Of a stretch of DNA of 64,000 nucleotides, positions 42,894 through 54,881 are shown in pieces. The DNA comes from Halobacteriales archaeon YIM A00010. Lineage in GTDB: Archaea; Halobacteriota; Halobacteria; Halobacteriales; Haloarculaceae. The first letter of the stretch is position 1, and each line of letters opens with the position of its first letter. A model generated the notes under the pieces. That model was given only the letters and a program-made list of their open reading frames with translations, did no database searches and had not been told where the DNA came from. Both the position numbers and the translations under genes were made by a program. The stretch spans positions 2,745,526-2,809,525 of the forward strand of contig JAKCFJ010000001.1 of assembly GCA_025041175.1 (NCBI GenBank). Reading direction: 5' to 3'.

Positions 42894-43922
42894 CTCCTCT
42901 CCGGATTCGTAGTGGTCGCCCGCAGCGTCGGGCGTGCGCGTTCTGCCGACCAGCGCGAGCACGACGATCACAGTGAGATACGGGATCGTTTGGACCAGCG
43001 AGCTCGGGAGGAATCCCGACTGGAGCTGGATCTGGAGCGTTTGTAGCCCCGCGAACAGCGTGGTCGAAAAGAACGCGCCGATCGGGTTGTAGTTGCCGAG
43101 CAGATACGCGACGATGGCGATGAATCCCCGGCCTTCGATCATCGTTTGGCCGTTGCCGCTGAACTGTGAGAGATCGATGGCGAAGCTCGCGCCGCCGATC
43201 CCGGCCAGCACGCCCGAGAGGAGCACGCTCGCGTAGCGAACCCTTCTGACGCTCACACCCGCGGTGTCGAGCGCCTGGGGGTTCTCACCGCTCGCCTGTA
43301 CCCACCGTCCGAACGCGGTGCGGTTGAGAACGTACCACGAACCCCCGACGGCGAGGAACAGCAGGTACACCGGCGGCGAGGCGTCGAACAGCGCACCCAA
43401 CACGGGGATCTCCGACAACACCGGGATCGTGATCCGCTCGAAGCTCATGCTGCTGGAGGCGTTCACGCTCCCGTAGATCACGGTCGACAGAAACGGCGCG
43501 AGACCGAGCGCGACGAGCCACACGGCAAGCCCGGCGATGATCTGATCGGCCCGAAACTCCAGACAGACGACCGCAAACACCCCAGCGAGCAGCGTGCTCG
43601 CGAGCACGCCGGCCACGAACCCGATCCAGACGCTCCCGGTCGTGTTCACCGCGTAGATCGCCACGAACGCGGAAATGATGAGGTGGCCCTCCAAACCGAT
43701 GTTGATGACGCCGCTTTTTTCGGCGAAGATTCCGCCGAGCGCGGCGAACGCGATCGGCACCGACAGCCGGAGCGTCGAACTCAGCGCCCCTTTGCTCACG
43801 ATCCCCGACAGCGGGCCGCCCATCACCGAACGCAGCACCACACCGACCGCGACCGCGAGCACCACCGCGCCCACGATCGAACCGCGACGCCGCCCGATCG
43901 ACGGCAGCTCACGCATCCCCAT
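42891..43922 (-). CDS. Nucleoside ABC transporter permease 2 (BmpC/NupQ-like)
   Basis: A membrane permease of the BPD_transp_2 family with about eight hydrophobic segments and the family motifs FAALGGIFAEKSGVINIGLEG, GRWVQASGENPQALDTAGV and GIGGASFAIDLSQFSGN. It pairs with the permease encoded just before it to form the channel. The start is ATG 43922 (MGMRELPS) or 43916; both overlap the end of the upstream gene or lie within a few bases of it. The TGA stop is part of the adjacent type B repeat. Confidence 0.9.
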   Translation of the reverse strand: MGMRELPSIGRRRGSIVGAVVLAVAVGVVLRSVMGGPLSGIVSKGALSSTLRLSVPIAFAALGGIFAEKSGVINIGLEGHLIISAFVAIYAVNTTGSVWIGFVAGVLASTLLAGVFAVVCLEFRADQIIAGLAVWLVALGLAPFLSTVIYGSVNASSSMSFERITIPVLSEIPVLGALFDASPPVYLLFLAVGGSWYVLNRTAFGRWVQASGENPQALDTAGVSVRRVRYASVLLSGVLAGIGGASFAIDLSQFSGNGQTMIEGRGFIAIVAYLLGNYNPIGAFFSTTLFAGLQTLQIQLQSGFLPSSLVQTIPYLTVIVVLALVGRTRTPDAAGDHYESGEE

Positions 43923-45183
43923 CACCCCCCGGTGTTTGCGATTCTTCCGGGAGCACACGGTGGCCGATCTGCCGGAAGAACTCCGGCATCGCCACGAACA
44001 GCACGATCAGCCCGCGAAGCACGTCAACGAGCTGAGGCGGAACCGACGTGGTGGTGTCGATGACGATCGACCCGCTTTTGATGATGCCGAACAACGGTGC
44101 TGCGAACACGACGCCCAGCGGGTTGTTGCCGGCGAGGATGGCGACCGTGATGCCGTCGAACCCGTAGGCCGGCACGCCGATCTGGAAGTTTCCGAGGATC
44201 ATCATGACGTACATCGCGCCGCCGAGACCGCCGAGCGCGCCCGAGAGCGTCAGGCTCGCAACGATGGTTCGTTTCGTGGCGACGCCGCCGTACTCGGCTC
44301 CAGCGGGCTGTAGCCCGCTCGTCCGGAGATCGTACCCCAGCGCGGTGTGTCCCAACAGGTAGTAGATCGCGCCCGCAAACCCGAGCGCAACGGCGAGCGC
44401 GATCAGCGAGACGTTCGTGCGGGGATCGAACACGACCGGCGGTATCGTCGCGGCGTCGGGGAGCGGTACCGTCTCGACGACCTGGCTGTTGGGCCGCTTG
44501 AAGTAGTTCGAGACGAGATACAGCGCTATCTGGGCGGCAACGAAGTTGAGCATGATCGTGGTGATCACCTCGTTGGCGTCGGCGTACGCTTTGAGCACGC
44601 CGGGAACCGCCCCGTACAGACCGCCGACCAACGCACCGATGAACAGCCCGGCGGGAACGAGCACGAGCGATCCCACAAGCCCCCCAGGGACGACCGGGGC
44701 CAACGAAAGCAGTCCGAGCGCGCTCGCGAGCCCGCCGGCAATGAGCTGGCCCTGGGTCCCGATGTTGAACACGCCCGCCCGGAACGCGAGCGCCACCGAC
44801 AGCCCGGTGAACACGAGCACGGTCGTCTCGCGGAGCGTGACCCCCATCGCCGTGTTGAACGGACTCCAGCCGGCCCGGAACGGCGGCGCGAATTCGCCTT
44901 CGAGCGGTCGGAACAGCGGGTTCATCGGATCGCCGAGCGCTCCGAAGAACAGCCGATCGAACACTGTGACTGGATCGTAACAGAAGCCGACGCCGAAATA
45001 CGTCGCTGCTGCGGTCGAACACGTGGTCATCCGCCCCGAAACGAGGACGAGTACCGTCCCGACCAGCACCGCGAGGACCAGCGCCGCTGCGCTGATCAGG
45101 ATCCGCTCGAACGCCGACGCACGAACCAACCGTTCGAGGACGGTTCGAACGCCTTCCTTCACGCGTTTCGGAGCGCCACTCAT
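43909..45183 (-). CDS. Nucleoside ABC transporter permease 1 (BmpB/NupP-like)
   Basis: The 424-residue permease has an N-terminal hydrophobic anchor, a roughly 60-residue external loop with two Cys (TTCST...GFCYDP), then about eight more membrane segments. Family marks are LRETTVLVFTGLSVALAFRA, GVFNIGTQGQ and TSGLQPAGAEYGGV. Start and end overlap the ATPase and second permease genes, so all three are translated from one message. The substrate is inferred to be nucleosides from the BMP partner and the salvage genes downstream. Confidence 0.9.
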   Translation of the reverse strand: MSGAPKRVKEGVRTVLERLVRASAFERILISAAALVLAVLVGTVLVLVSGRMTTCSTAAATYFGVGFCYDPVTVFDRLFFGALGDPMNPLFRPLEGEFAPPFRAGWSPFNTAMGVTLRETTVLVFTGLSVALAFRAGVFNIGTQGQLIAGGLASALGLLSLAPVVPGGLVGSLVLVPAGLFIGALVGGLYGAVPGVLKAYADANEVITTIMLNFVAAQIALYLVSNYFKRPNSQVVETVPLPDAATIPPVVFDPRTNVSLIALAVALGFAGAIYYLLGHTALGYDLRTSGLQPAGAEYGGVATKRTIVASLTLSGALGGLGGAMYVMMILGNFQIGVPAYGFDGITVAILAGNNPLGVVFAAPLFGIIKSGSIVIDTTTSVPPQLVDVLRGLIVLFVAMPEFFRQIGHRVLPEESQTPGGDGDA

Positions 45184-46712
45184 CGGTGTTCATCCCCCTG
45201 TGCCGGCCGTTCGCCGGCCATCAACAGCCCCAGCTCCTCTTCGGTGACGGTTTCGGGATCGACGGTGTCCACGAACTCCCCCTCGTACATCACCGCCAGC
45301 CGATCGGACAGCCCCCGAACCTCCTCCAGCTTCGAGGAGACGAGCAACACCGCAACGCCGGCGTTGCGCAGCTCCAACAGCTGTTCGTGGATGAACTCCG
45401 TCGAACCGATGTCGACGCCGCGGGTGGGGTGGGTGGCGACCACGAGATTGGGTTCGCGGGCGAACTCCCGGCCGACGATGAACTTCTGCTGGTTGCCCCC
45501 CGACAACGACGCTGCCTCGGCGTCCGGATTCGGCGGCTGCACGTCGTACTCCTCGATGATCGCTTCCGTGTGCTCGCGGGCGCGTGCCCAGTCGATCCGG
45601 CCGTTTCCCGCGAACGGCTCGGCGTGTTGGCTCCCGAGCAGACCGTTCTCGACGAGATCGAACTCCATCACCACTCCGCGTTCGTGTCTGTCTTCCGGAA
45701 TGTACGCCATCCCGTGCTCGATGCGGTCGCGCCGGGAGTTGTCGGTGATCTCCCGGTCGTCGAGTTCGATCGCGCCGTGTGGGCGGCGGAGCCCGGTGAT
45801 CGCCTCGATCAGTTCGCTCTGGCCGTTGCCGTCCACGCCAGCGATCCCGAACACCTCACCGCCACGGACCGAAAACGAAACGTCGGAGACCGCGTCGACT
45901 CCTCGATCGTCAGCGACCGTGAGATCGTCGACCGATAGCACCACGCTGCCTGGATCGGCCGGGGACGATTCGATCTCCAACAACACCTCACGGCCCACCA
46001 TCATCTCGGCCAGCTCCTCGCGGGTGATTTCCCCGGCGTCGACGGTGCCGACGGTTTGGCCATCGCGCAGAACGGTGATCTCGTCGGCGGCTCTCATCGC
46101 CTCGCCGAGCTTGTGGGTGATGAAAATGATCGTTTTCTCTTGGTCGGTCAGCATCTCGAACACCGAGAGCAGTTCCTCGACTTCCTGTGGCGTCAACACC
46201 GCCGTCGGTTCGTCCAGAATGAGGATCTCGGTCCCGCGATACAGTGCCTTCAGGATCTCGGTGCGCTGTTGGACACCGACGCTCAGCTCCGCGACCGGGG
46301 CACCGGGATCAACGTCCAGCCCGAACCGATCACAGAGGCGCTCGACGTCCCGGTGGGCCTGGTCCCGGTCGATCGCCAACCCACCCCATTTTCGCGGCTC
46401 GGTCCCGAGCGTCACGTTCTCCGCCACGGTCATCGGGTCGACGAGCATGAAATGCTGGTGGATCATCCCGATCCCCGCGTCGATGGCGTCCTGGGGGGCG
46501 TCGAACGAGCGCTCGGTTCCATCCACGACGATCTGCCCTGCGGTCGGCTCGTACAGCCCGTATAGGACGTTCATCAGCGTCGTCTTCCCCGCACCGTTCT
46601 CCCCGAGCAGCGCGTGTACCGTCCCCCGCTCGACGGTGAGATCGACGTCGTCGTTGGCAACGACGCCCGGAAAGCGCTTCGTGATCCCATCGAGGTGAAC
46701 GGCCGAGGTCAT
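45180..46712 (-). CDS. Nucleoside ABC transporter ATPase with two fused nucleotide-binding domains
   Basis: From ATG 46712 (MTSAVHLDGITKRFPGVVAND) the 510-residue protein carries two ABC domains. The first is complete: Walker A GENGAGKTT, signature ELSVGVQQRTEILKALYRG and Walker B ILILDEPTAVL. The second has a degenerate Walker A (GVDGNGQSE) and signature LSGGNQQKFIVGRE, as usual for RbsA/YufO-type ATPases. Its stop overlaps the permease start (ATGA). The longer frame to 46802 runs back to the BMP gene and is not needed. Confidence 0.92.
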   Translation of the reverse strand: MTSAVHLDGITKRFPGVVANDDVDLTVERGTVHALLGENGAGKTTLMNVLYGLYEPTAGQIVVDGTERSFDAPQDAIDAGIGMIHQHFMLVDPMTVAENVTLGTEPRKWGGLAIDRDQAHRDVERLCDRFGLDVDPGAPVAELSVGVQQRTEILKALYRGTEILILDEPTAVLTPQEVEELLSVFEMLTDQEKTIIFITHKLGEAMRAADEITVLRDGQTVGTVDAGEITREELAEMMVGREVLLEIESSPADPGSVVLSVDDLTVADDRGVDAVSDVSFSVRGGEVFGIAGVDGNGQSELIEAITGLRRPHGAIELDDREITDNSRRDRIEHGMAYIPEDRHERGVVMEFDLVENGLLGSQHAEPFAGNGRIDWARAREHTEAIIEEYDVQPPNPDAEAASLSGGNQQKFIVGREFAREPNLVVATHPTRGVDIGSTEFIHEQLLELRNAGVAVLLVSSKLEEVRGLSDRLAVMYEGEFVDTVDPETVTEEELGLLMAGERPAQGDEHR

Positions 46713-46764
46713 CTGTTCGTCCGGTGGTGCACCGCTCCGATAGGAATACGAATCATCATTTGCG

Positions 46765-47844
46765 TCATACGCTGGATGGATCCGTCGGAACGGAGATCTC
46801 ACCCGACGCGACCTTCTCTTTCGATGTCTCGAGGTTCGATTTGATATCCTCCGGGATCTCCGGCCCGAGCGTCTCGCCGTACACCGTCTTCACCCCGTCC
46901 TGATCCAGGCCGAGATCGGTCGACGTTCCTCCCTCGAAGGAGTCCTCTACCACGCCGTTGATGGCGTCGAACATGGCAACGTCGACGTGTTTGACCATGC
47001 TGGCGAGGATGTGATCGGCGTAGTTCGATTTCGTTTTGGACTGGTCGCTGTCGACGCCGATTGCGTACCGGCCCGCCTGCTGTGCGGCCTGGAAAACGCC
47101 GGTGCCGGTGTTGCCCGAGGCGTGATAGATGATGTCGACGCCGTCGTTGTACTGCGTCAGCGCTGTTTCCTTCCCGCGGGCGACGTCGTTGAACGAACCC
47201 ACGTAGTTGCTCGTGACGCCGATGGACGCGTCGACGTGCTTGATCCCCGCTTTGAAGCCCGCCTCGAACTTCTTGATGAGCGGGAGTTCCTCCCCGCCGA
47301 CGAATCCCACCTTCGTCTCCTCGGTAGTCGATGCCGCGCCCGTCGACAGCCCGCCGGTTGTGAGCAGTCCGGCGAGATGACCCACTTGGAACGAGCCTTC
47401 CTCCTCGCGGAACTGGTAGCTCTCGACGTTGTCTTCGTCGACCTTCGCGTCGACGATCATGAACTGCTGGTCTGGGAACTGGGGTGCGGTGTCCGACAGC
47501 GGATCCTTCTGAAGCGCACCGATACAGGAGATCAGGTCGTACGTGGGCGACGTGGATTGGGCGTACTGGCTCTGGAACTGGGGAAAATCGGACGGATCGG
47601 ACGGCTGTGAGTGCTCGGTCTGGAGCGAAAGCTCCTCTTCGGCGCGCTGGAGACCGGCCTGTGCCTGGTCGTTGAACGAGCCATCGCCCAGTCCGCCGGT
47701 CGCGTACACCACTGCGACGGCGGTCGACTCCCCGTCGGAGGCGTTATCCGTGCTCTCACCGTTTTCCGTCGGACCTCCGGTACAGCCCGCGATTCCTGCG
47801 ACGCTCGTTGCTCCGACCGCTTTCAGAAAAGTACGTCTGTCCAT
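46765..47844 (-). CDS. BMP-family substrate-binding lipoprotein (nucleoside)
   Basis: The 359-residue lipoprotein has a Tat-type signal with lipobox: DRRTFLKAVGATSVAGIAGC (Cys21 becomes the lipid anchor), then a Ser/Glu linker. The mature part fits the BMP/Med family: GLGDGSFNDQAQAGL, PDQQFMIVDAKVD, KVGFVGGEELPLIKKFEAGF and IIYHASGNTGTGVFQAA. It would capture nucleosides outside the membrane for the ATPase-permease set encoded 52 bp downstream. It heads the cluster. Confidence 0.92.
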   Translation of the reverse strand: MDRRTFLKAVGATSVAGIAGCTGGPTENGESTDNASDGESTAVAVVYATGGLGDGSFNDQAQAGLQRAEEELSLQTEHSQPSDPSDFPQFQSQYAQSTSPTYDLISCIGALQKDPLSDTAPQFPDQQFMIVDAKVDEDNVESYQFREEEGSFQVGHLAGLLTTGGLSTGAASTTEETKVGFVGGEELPLIKKFEAGFKAGIKHVDASIGVTSNYVGSFNDVARGKETALTQYNDGVDIIYHASGNTGTGVFQAAQQAGRYAIGVDSDQSKTKSNYADHILASMVKHVDVAMFDAINGVVEDSFEGGTSTDLGLDQDGVKTVYGETLGPEIPEDIKSNLETSKEKVASGEISVPTDPSSV

Positions 47845-47883
47845 GGCTATGGAACACTACAGATCATTCACAACTTTAGGAGG

Positions 47884-47890
47884 TTAAAAA
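47884..47890 (-). promoter_or_regulatory. TATA box for the nucleoside uptake operon
   Basis: On the minus strand TTTTTAA (47884-47890) lies about 40 bp before the BMP start codon. A transcript would start near 47862. A type A element begins 27 bp further upstream. Confidence 0.5.
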
Positions 47891-47916
47891 CGTCGCTTCC
47901 CCTCCCCGTTGCTCAT

Positions 47917-48017
47917 ATACTGTCGGACAGGGCCGCAGACGGATTGCGACGGACTATTCAGCTGCTGTCTGGCGGGTCACCACCAGCCGAGACGCGATCA
48001 CCGCTGTCCGACAGTAT
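47917..48017 (-). repeat. Type A element, copy 3, inverted relative to copies 1 and 2
   Basis: Ends ATACTGTCGGACAG and CTGTCCGACAGTAT. Read on the minus strand, the interior GGTGATCGCGTCTCGGCTGG and GACAGCAGCTGAATAGTCCG match copies 1 and 2. It shares the dinucleotide AT at 48016-48017 with the following B element. Confidence 0.85.
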
Positions 48018-48124
48018 ACTGTCGATCGGGGATCGTCGAACACTCGATGCCTGTTCAGTCAGGCAATTCTCCATGCTCCCGAAAACGCCGCCGGAGAGTC
48101 ACGTACATACGACCGACAGTATCA
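48016..48124 (-). repeat. Type B element, copy 4, inverted, supplying the glmM stop codon
   Basis: Read on the minus strand it starts TGATACTGTCGGTCGTATGT and continues through GGAGCATGGAGAATTGCCTG, as in copies 2 and 3. Its first three bases are the TGA stop of glmM at 48122-48124. The B-A order here is the same as at 38496-38657, but on the opposite strand. Confidence 0.85.
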
Positions 48125-49552
48125 GTCGCCAGCGTCGCTCACGGCTCGTTCGACGGCATCAGTGACTGTATCGACCAGCTCGTCGACAGTCTTGCTTTCT
48201 GCGTACACCCGGATGTACGGCTCCGTGCCGCTCGGTCTGACGAGCGTCCACGCTCCGTCGTCGAACGCGAGGCGAACGCCGTGTTCCTCGTTCATCGTGG
48301 CCGAGGGAAATCGTTGTGAGAGCCGCTGGGGCACCCGTTCCATTGCTTGGCTCTTGTGCTCGTCGGGACAGGCGACGTTTTCCTTCCGGTAGGGGCGTTC
48401 GGTGATGGGTTCCCTGAGCACTGCCAGTCCGTTTCGTCCGCCGTCGACCTGGGGATCGTCCGGATCGTCGGCCGCGGTAGCGACGAGCACGGACAGCACG
48501 GCGGCACTCGCCACGCCGTCGATCCACGGGCCGAATCCGGGATGAATGTGTTTCCACGGCTCGCCGGCAAAGACCACGGACCCCTCCTCGACAGCGGCGA
48601 TCCCGTCGTGGAGGTAGCCGAGCCGGACCCGATCGGTCCGTCCACCGACCGCTTCGACGCGCTCGTCGATCCGCTCGGAAGCGTTGGGCGTCGTCACGAC
48701 CACCGGATCGCTGGCGTCGCTCGCGCGGACGTAGTGCTCGGCGAGGATCGCAAGCACCGTGTCCTCGTGGACGACCTCGCCCTCCCCATCGACGATGACG
48801 ATCCGGTCGGCGTCGCCGTCGTGACCGATTCCGACGACCGGATCGTCCTGATCCGCGACGAACGCGCGGAGATCGGACAGCGTGACCGGCGTGGGTTTGC
48901 TCGGTCGACCGGGGAAATGCCCGTCAACGTTCGCGTTCAGTGCCACGACGTGGGCACCCAGCTCGCGGAGCACCTGGGGCGTCCCGAGCGATGCCATCCC
49001 GTTGGCACAGTCGATCACGACCGTTAGCCCGCTCGGGTCGACACTGTCGTCCGCTCCCGCGTTCGCGTACGACAGGGCGTCGGCTCCAACGGCCCGCGCG
49101 TACTCGACGACAGCTTGCCGGTACGCCGACAGTGGCTCCACGCGTTTGGTCGTTCCCCACTCGTCCCACTGAACCGGCTCTCCTCGGTCGTCGATCCGGT
49201 CCTCGATTCGTGCTTCCTCCTCGGCGTCGAACTCCTCTCCGTCGACGAAGAGTTTGATCCCGTTGTCGGGCGGCGGATTGTGGCTCGCCGTGAGCATCAC
49301 CCCGTGCCGGTCCCGGGAGGCGTACGCCAGCGCGGGCGTCGGTAGCTGGCCGGCCCGCAACACCCGCGCGCCGCCGCTCGTTGCTCCTGATTCGACTGCC
49401 GCCGCCAGTGCGGTCCCGGTCTCACGACCGTCCCGGGCGATGACGACCTCCTCTGCTTCCCGCCCGACAGCTCGCCCGACCGCAAGCGCCAGCGACGGAG
49501 TAACGCTCGCTCGGGCGTCGCCGCGGATTCCAGCGGTTCCGAACAGATCCAT
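48122..49552 (-). CDS. glmM: Phosphoglucosamine/phosphomanno-mutase (GlmM-like)
   Basis: The protein from ATG 49552 (MDLFGTAGIRGDARASVTPS) has 476 residues and the four alpha-D-phosphohexomutase domains. The phosphoserine loop TASHNPPPDNGIK has Ser90, the metal loop is GIGHDGDADRIVI, and the phosphate-binding C-terminal motif is RPSGTEPYIRVY. It interconverts hexose-6- and hexose-1-phosphate (glucosamine, mannose or glucose) for surface glycan precursors. Substrate choice cannot be read from the sequence. A frame extension to 49573 is unconserved. Confidence 0.92.
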   Translation of the reverse strand: MDLFGTAGIRGDARASVTPSLALAVGRAVGREAEEVVIARDGRETGTALAAAVESGATSGGARVLRAGQLPTPALAYASRDRHGVMLTASHNPPPDNGIKLFVDGEEFDAEEEARIEDRIDDRGEPVQWDEWGTTKRVEPLSAYRQAVVEYARAVGADALSYANAGADDSVDPSGLTVVIDCANGMASLGTPQVLRELGAHVVALNANVDGHFPGRPSKPTPVTLSDLRAFVADQDDPVVGIGHDGDADRIVIVDGEGEVVHEDTVLAILAEHYVRASDASDPVVVTTPNASERIDERVEAVGGRTDRVRLGYLHDGIAAVEEGSVVFAGEPWKHIHPGFGPWIDGVASAAVLSVLVATAADDPDDPQVDGGRNGLAVLREPITERPYRKENVACPDEHKSQAMERVPQRLSQRFPSATMNEEHGVRLAFDDGAWTLVRPSGTEPYIRVYAESKTVDELVDTVTDAVERAVSDAGD

Positions 49553-49697
49553 ACTAGCTCTCGGAATGGCCAATACTTACGAATGGCGTCTGCACACCGG
49601 CTACAGCATCGATGATCGACAAATAGGAAACGGCTCTCGGATCCACCCGTCCGAGCGTCCGGTTGCTGGTCGGTTCGCCAGTGCTCGATGATTCAGT

Positions 49698-50150
49698 TCA
49701 TAGCTCGACACCGCTGGGGATGAGACTGTGTTGACGGAGGAGTTCGCCCTCGGTGCTGTAAACGAGAAAGAGGTCCCGGTCACAGGCAATCGCGTCGTGG
49801 CCGTTGACAGTGAGCGTGAACTGGTACTGTCCGTCTGACGTCGAATCGTCGTGCTCCCGTGCGGCGGTAACGAGGCGGTCGATCGTCCCTGCGTCGGCGT
49901 TGCACTCCAGGATGAAATCCCCCGTGACGCGATCGGTCACAGCGAGCACTCCCGATGTCCCTGGGGCCATCGAATCATCGTGCATTCGGTATGAAACGTC
50001 GAGCCGGTCGGACTCGAGTGCTGTGTCCGTCCCATTCTCACCTCCCAGCTGCTCCACGAACTGCTCGGATGGACCATCGAAGCTGACTGTGATCTGGGGC
50101 TTCGTTCCGTCCCCGGTGGTGACATCGAGAGTGAAATAATCTCGCATCAT
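49698..50150 (-). CDS. Haloarchaeal DUF5793-type protein
   Basis: The 150-residue protein starts MMRDYFTLDVTT; ATG 50150 or 50147 are both possible, and a TTG lies further up. The first half has a strand pattern PQITVSFDGPSEQFVEQL followed by LDVSYRMHDD; the second includes TGDFILECNADAGTI and YQFTLTVNGHDAIACDRDLFLVY. This matches my memory of the haloarchaeal DUF5793 family, of unknown function. It has no signal peptide. It lies between glmM and gyrA on the same strand but with wide gaps. Confidence 0.65.
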   Translation of the reverse strand: MMRDYFTLDVTTGDGTKPQITVSFDGPSEQFVEQLGGENGTDTALESDRLDVSYRMHDDSMAPGTSGVLAVTDRVTGDFILECNADAGTIDRLVTAAREHDDSTSDGQYQFTLTVNGHDAIACDRDLFLVYSTEGELLRQHSLIPSGVEL

Positions 50151-50384
50151 CCGTATCAAGCTATGACATCAGGTACCATGAACGTAACGCCCATAACAGA
50201 TCATTGATGATTGCAGCTGTAACTACTGGCCCCATATCTACTTTCTCCATAATGTGTGTTTAATATTTCGATTCCATAATTATTTTTTCTTATGTGGACA
50301 TTGGGATATATGAATAAAGGACAGTCAGCAAAGATCGAGCGGTCCATACGGCTGTTGTACCAGTTAGTTGGTGTTTCGATCCGT

Positions 50385-52820
50385 TTACAGAGAGACGACG
50401 TCGACGGTTGCGACCCGGTCTTGGTCGCCGGGACACATCACTTGGACGCCCATCGTGTTTCGTCCTTGCAGGGATACTTCGTCCGCAGGAGTTCGCATGA
50501 TCTGTCCGTTGGCGCTCATGAGGATGAGATCGTCGGTATCACCGACGGCTTCGAGCGCGACGACAGTTCCGTTCCGGTCGGTGGTTTTGATGTCGACGAG
50601 TCCTTTCCCGTACCGCGACTGCGTTCCGTACTCCTCGATCGGCGTGCGTTTTCCGTAGCCGTGTTCCGTGACCGTCAACAGCGCCGTGTCCCCATCGTCG
50701 ATGGCCACGAGCCCCGCCACCCGATCGTCGTCGACGAGTTCGATTCCGTTGACGCCTCGCGCGGATCGGCCCATCGGTCGGACGTCCTCCTCGCTGAACC
50801 GGATCGACAGGCCGTTCTCGGTGCCGATGAGCACGTCTGCCGTGCCGTTCGTGACGACGACATCGACGAGTTCGTCGTCCGGTTCCAGGGAGACAGCACG
50901 GATCCCCGTCGAGAGGATGTTGTCGAACTCGGTCGTGGGGGTGCGCTTGATGTAGCCGTTTTTGGTGACCATCGTGAGCGATCGGTCGCCGTTGAACTCC
51001 TCGGTGTTAACGATGGCCGTTACGTCTTCCTCCGAATCGAGATCTAGCACGTTCACGGCCGACTTTCCGCGGGCAGTCCGGCCCATCTTGGGAATGTCGT
51101 ACGTTTTCAGCTGGAACACCTGTCCCTCGGTGGTGAAACACAGCAGGTAATCGTGGGTGTTGGCATGGAACACCGCACTCACGCTGTCCCCGTCTTTCAG
51201 CTTCGTTCCGATAATCCCCTTCCCGCCTCGGTGTTGGGCCTCGAACGTCGACAGCGCCATCCGTTTCACGTAGTTCGATTCGGTCAGCACCACGATGGAT
51301 TCTTCCTCTGGGATCAGATCCTCGTGGCTGACGGTGCCGGCGTCCTCAACGATGGCGGTGCGTCGATCGTCGTCGTACTGTGCTTTGAGGCCCCGAAGCT
51401 CGGATTTGATGACCGAAAGCAGCTCGCTCTCGTCGGCGAGGATCGTTTCGAGGCGTTCGATCGTTTCGGTGAGCGACTCGTACTCCGATTCGATCTCCTC
51501 TGTTTCCATGGAGGTGAGGCTTCCGAGCTGCATCCGAACGATGTGATCGGCCTGGCGTTCGGTGAAGTCGAAGGCCTCCTGTAGCGCCGCTTTCGCTCCC
51601 GTTCGGTCTGCTGCGTTGCGGACCAACTCGACGACTTCGTCGGCGTTGTCGAGCGCCAACAGCCGGCCTTCGAGCACGTGCGCGCGTTCGTTCGCGTTGT
51701 CCAACTCGTGTCGACACCGGCGGCGAACGACCGAGCGGCGGTGCTCCAGAAACTCATCGAGTAGCTCTTTCAGATCCAAAATCCGCGGCTGGCCGTCGAC
51801 CAGCGCGAGCATGATGATGCTGAACGTCCGTTCGAGGTGGTGTTTCACCAGCTGGTTTCTGACCACGTCCGGGTTCGCCCCCCGCTTGAGTTCGATGACG
51901 ATGCGAATTCCGTCCCGGTCGGATTCGTCGCGGATGTCCCTGATGCCCTCGATCGCTCCGTCGTTCACGTCGTCGGCGATGCGCTTGATGCGCCGGGCCT
52001 TGTTCTCCTGGTAGGGCAACTCCGTCACGACGATCCGACCCTGTTCCTCGTCGATCTCCATTTCGGCGCGTACACGGAGCTTCCCGCGACCCGTCGTGTA
52101 GGCGTCGTAGATCCCCGAGCGGCCGACGATGTTCGCGCCCGTTGGGAAGTCGGGACCGCTGACGTGCTCCATGAGGTCGGCGATGGTGCACTCTGGGTTG
52201 TCGATGCGGTGGATGAGCCCGTCGACGACCTCCCCGAGATTGTGCGGCGGGATGTTCGTGCTCATTCCGACGGCGATACCCGACGAGCCGTTCAACAACA
52301 GGTTCGGGAGCGCGGAGGGGAGCACGACCGGCTCTTCGAGCCGATCGTCGTAGTTGGACTGGAAATCGACGGTGTCGGAGTCGATATCGTCGAGCATCTC
52401 CTCGCCGAGGGGACTCATCCGGGCTTCGGTGTACCGCATCGCGGCCGGTGGATCGCCGTCGACCGAGCCGAAGTTCCCCTGTCCGTCGATCAGCGGATAG
52501 CGCAACGAAAACTCCTGGGCCATCCGGGCCAGCGCGTCGTAGATCGAACTGTCCCCGTGGGGGTGGTATTTCCCCATCGTGTCCCCGACGATGTTCGAAC
52601 ATTTGCGGTGGCCGGCGTTCGACGTGATCCCACCCTCTTCCATCGCGTACAGGATGCGCTTTTGGACGGGTTTGAGCCCGTCGCGCACGTCCGGCAGCGC
52701 ACGACCAGCGATGACGCTCATCGCGTAGTCGATGTAGCTCTGTTCCATCTCCTCCTCGATTCGGACCGTCTGGAACTGGTCGGGGTCGCCGGCCGGCTCG
52801 TTGGGTAGATCGGAACTCAT
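50385..52820 (-). CDS. gyrA: DNA gyrase subunit A
   Basis: This is the breakage-reunion subunit of gyrase, which introduces negative supercoils. The catalytic Tyr is Tyr130 in [12 protein letters not shown]. The quinolone-region [17 protein letters not shown] and the GyrA core [10 protein letters not shown] are intact. The C-terminal part (about 500-811) has the six-bladed pinwheel repeats that wrap DNA (for example [11 protein letters not shown], the GyrA-box, and later [20 protein letters not shown]). It follows gyrB on the same strand with a 105-bp gap. Confidence 0.97.
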   Translation of the reverse strand: MSSDLPNEPAGDPDQFQTVRIEEEMEQSYIDYAMSVIAGRALPDVRDGLKPVQKRILYAMEEGGITSNAGHRKCSNIVGDTMGKYHPHGDSSIYDALARMAQEFSLRYPLIDGQGNFGSVDGDPPAAMRYTEARMSPLGEEMLDDIDSDTVDFQSNYDDRLEEPVVLPSALPNLLLNGSSGIAVGMSTNIPPHNLGEVVDGLIHRIDNPECTIADLMEHVSGPDFPTGANIVGRSGIYDAYTTGRGKLRVRAEMEIDEEQGRIVVTELPYQENKARRIKRIADDVNDGAIEGIRDIRDESDRDGIRIVIELKRGANPDVVRNQLVKHHLERTFSIIMLALVDGQPRILDLKELLDEFLEHRRSVVRRRCRHELDNANERAHVLEGRLLALDNADEVVELVRNAADRTGAKAALQEAFDFTERQADHIVRMQLGSLTSMETEEIESEYESLTETIERLETILADESELLSVIKSELRGLKAQYDDDRRTAIVEDAGTVSHEDLIPEEESIVVLTESNYVKRMALSTFEAQHRGGKGIIGTKLKDGDSVSAVFHANTHDYLLCFTTEGQVFQLKTYDIPKMGRTARGKSAVNVLDLDSEEDVTAIVNTEEFNGDRSLTMVTKNGYIKRTPTTEFDNILSTGIRAVSLEPDDELVDVVVTNGTADVLIGTENGLSIRFSEEDVRPMGRSARGVNGIELVDDDRVAGLVAIDDGDTALLTVTEHGYGKRTPIEEYGTQSRYGKGLVDIKTTDRNGTVVALEAVGDTDDLILMSANGQIMRTPADEVSLQGRNTMGVQVMCPGDQDRVATVDVVSL

Positions 52821-52925
52821 GGCTCACACTCCGTTCGAATTTTGCGTAATCGGCTGTCGATGCGATGTCGTGTGTTCGAGTCGTTCGTCATTGTGTAACT
52901 CTCCGGATCAAACGATCGGATCGGC

Positions 52926-54845
<1,920 letters not shown>

Positions 54846-54873
54846 CTACTTGGCTCAGCTAGCACCGTTTGAC

Positions 54874-54881
54874 TCATAAAA
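54874..54881 (-). promoter_or_regulatory. TATA-like box of gyrB
   Basis: On the minus strand TTTTATGA lies 33-40 bp before the gyrB ATG, which fits a short leader of about 10 nt. Confidence 0.5.

Noticed and set aside
44347-46698. 783-codon plus-strand frame
   Set aside because: Shadow of the permease and ATPase genes; Ser/Arg-rich composition unlike haloarchaeal proteins.
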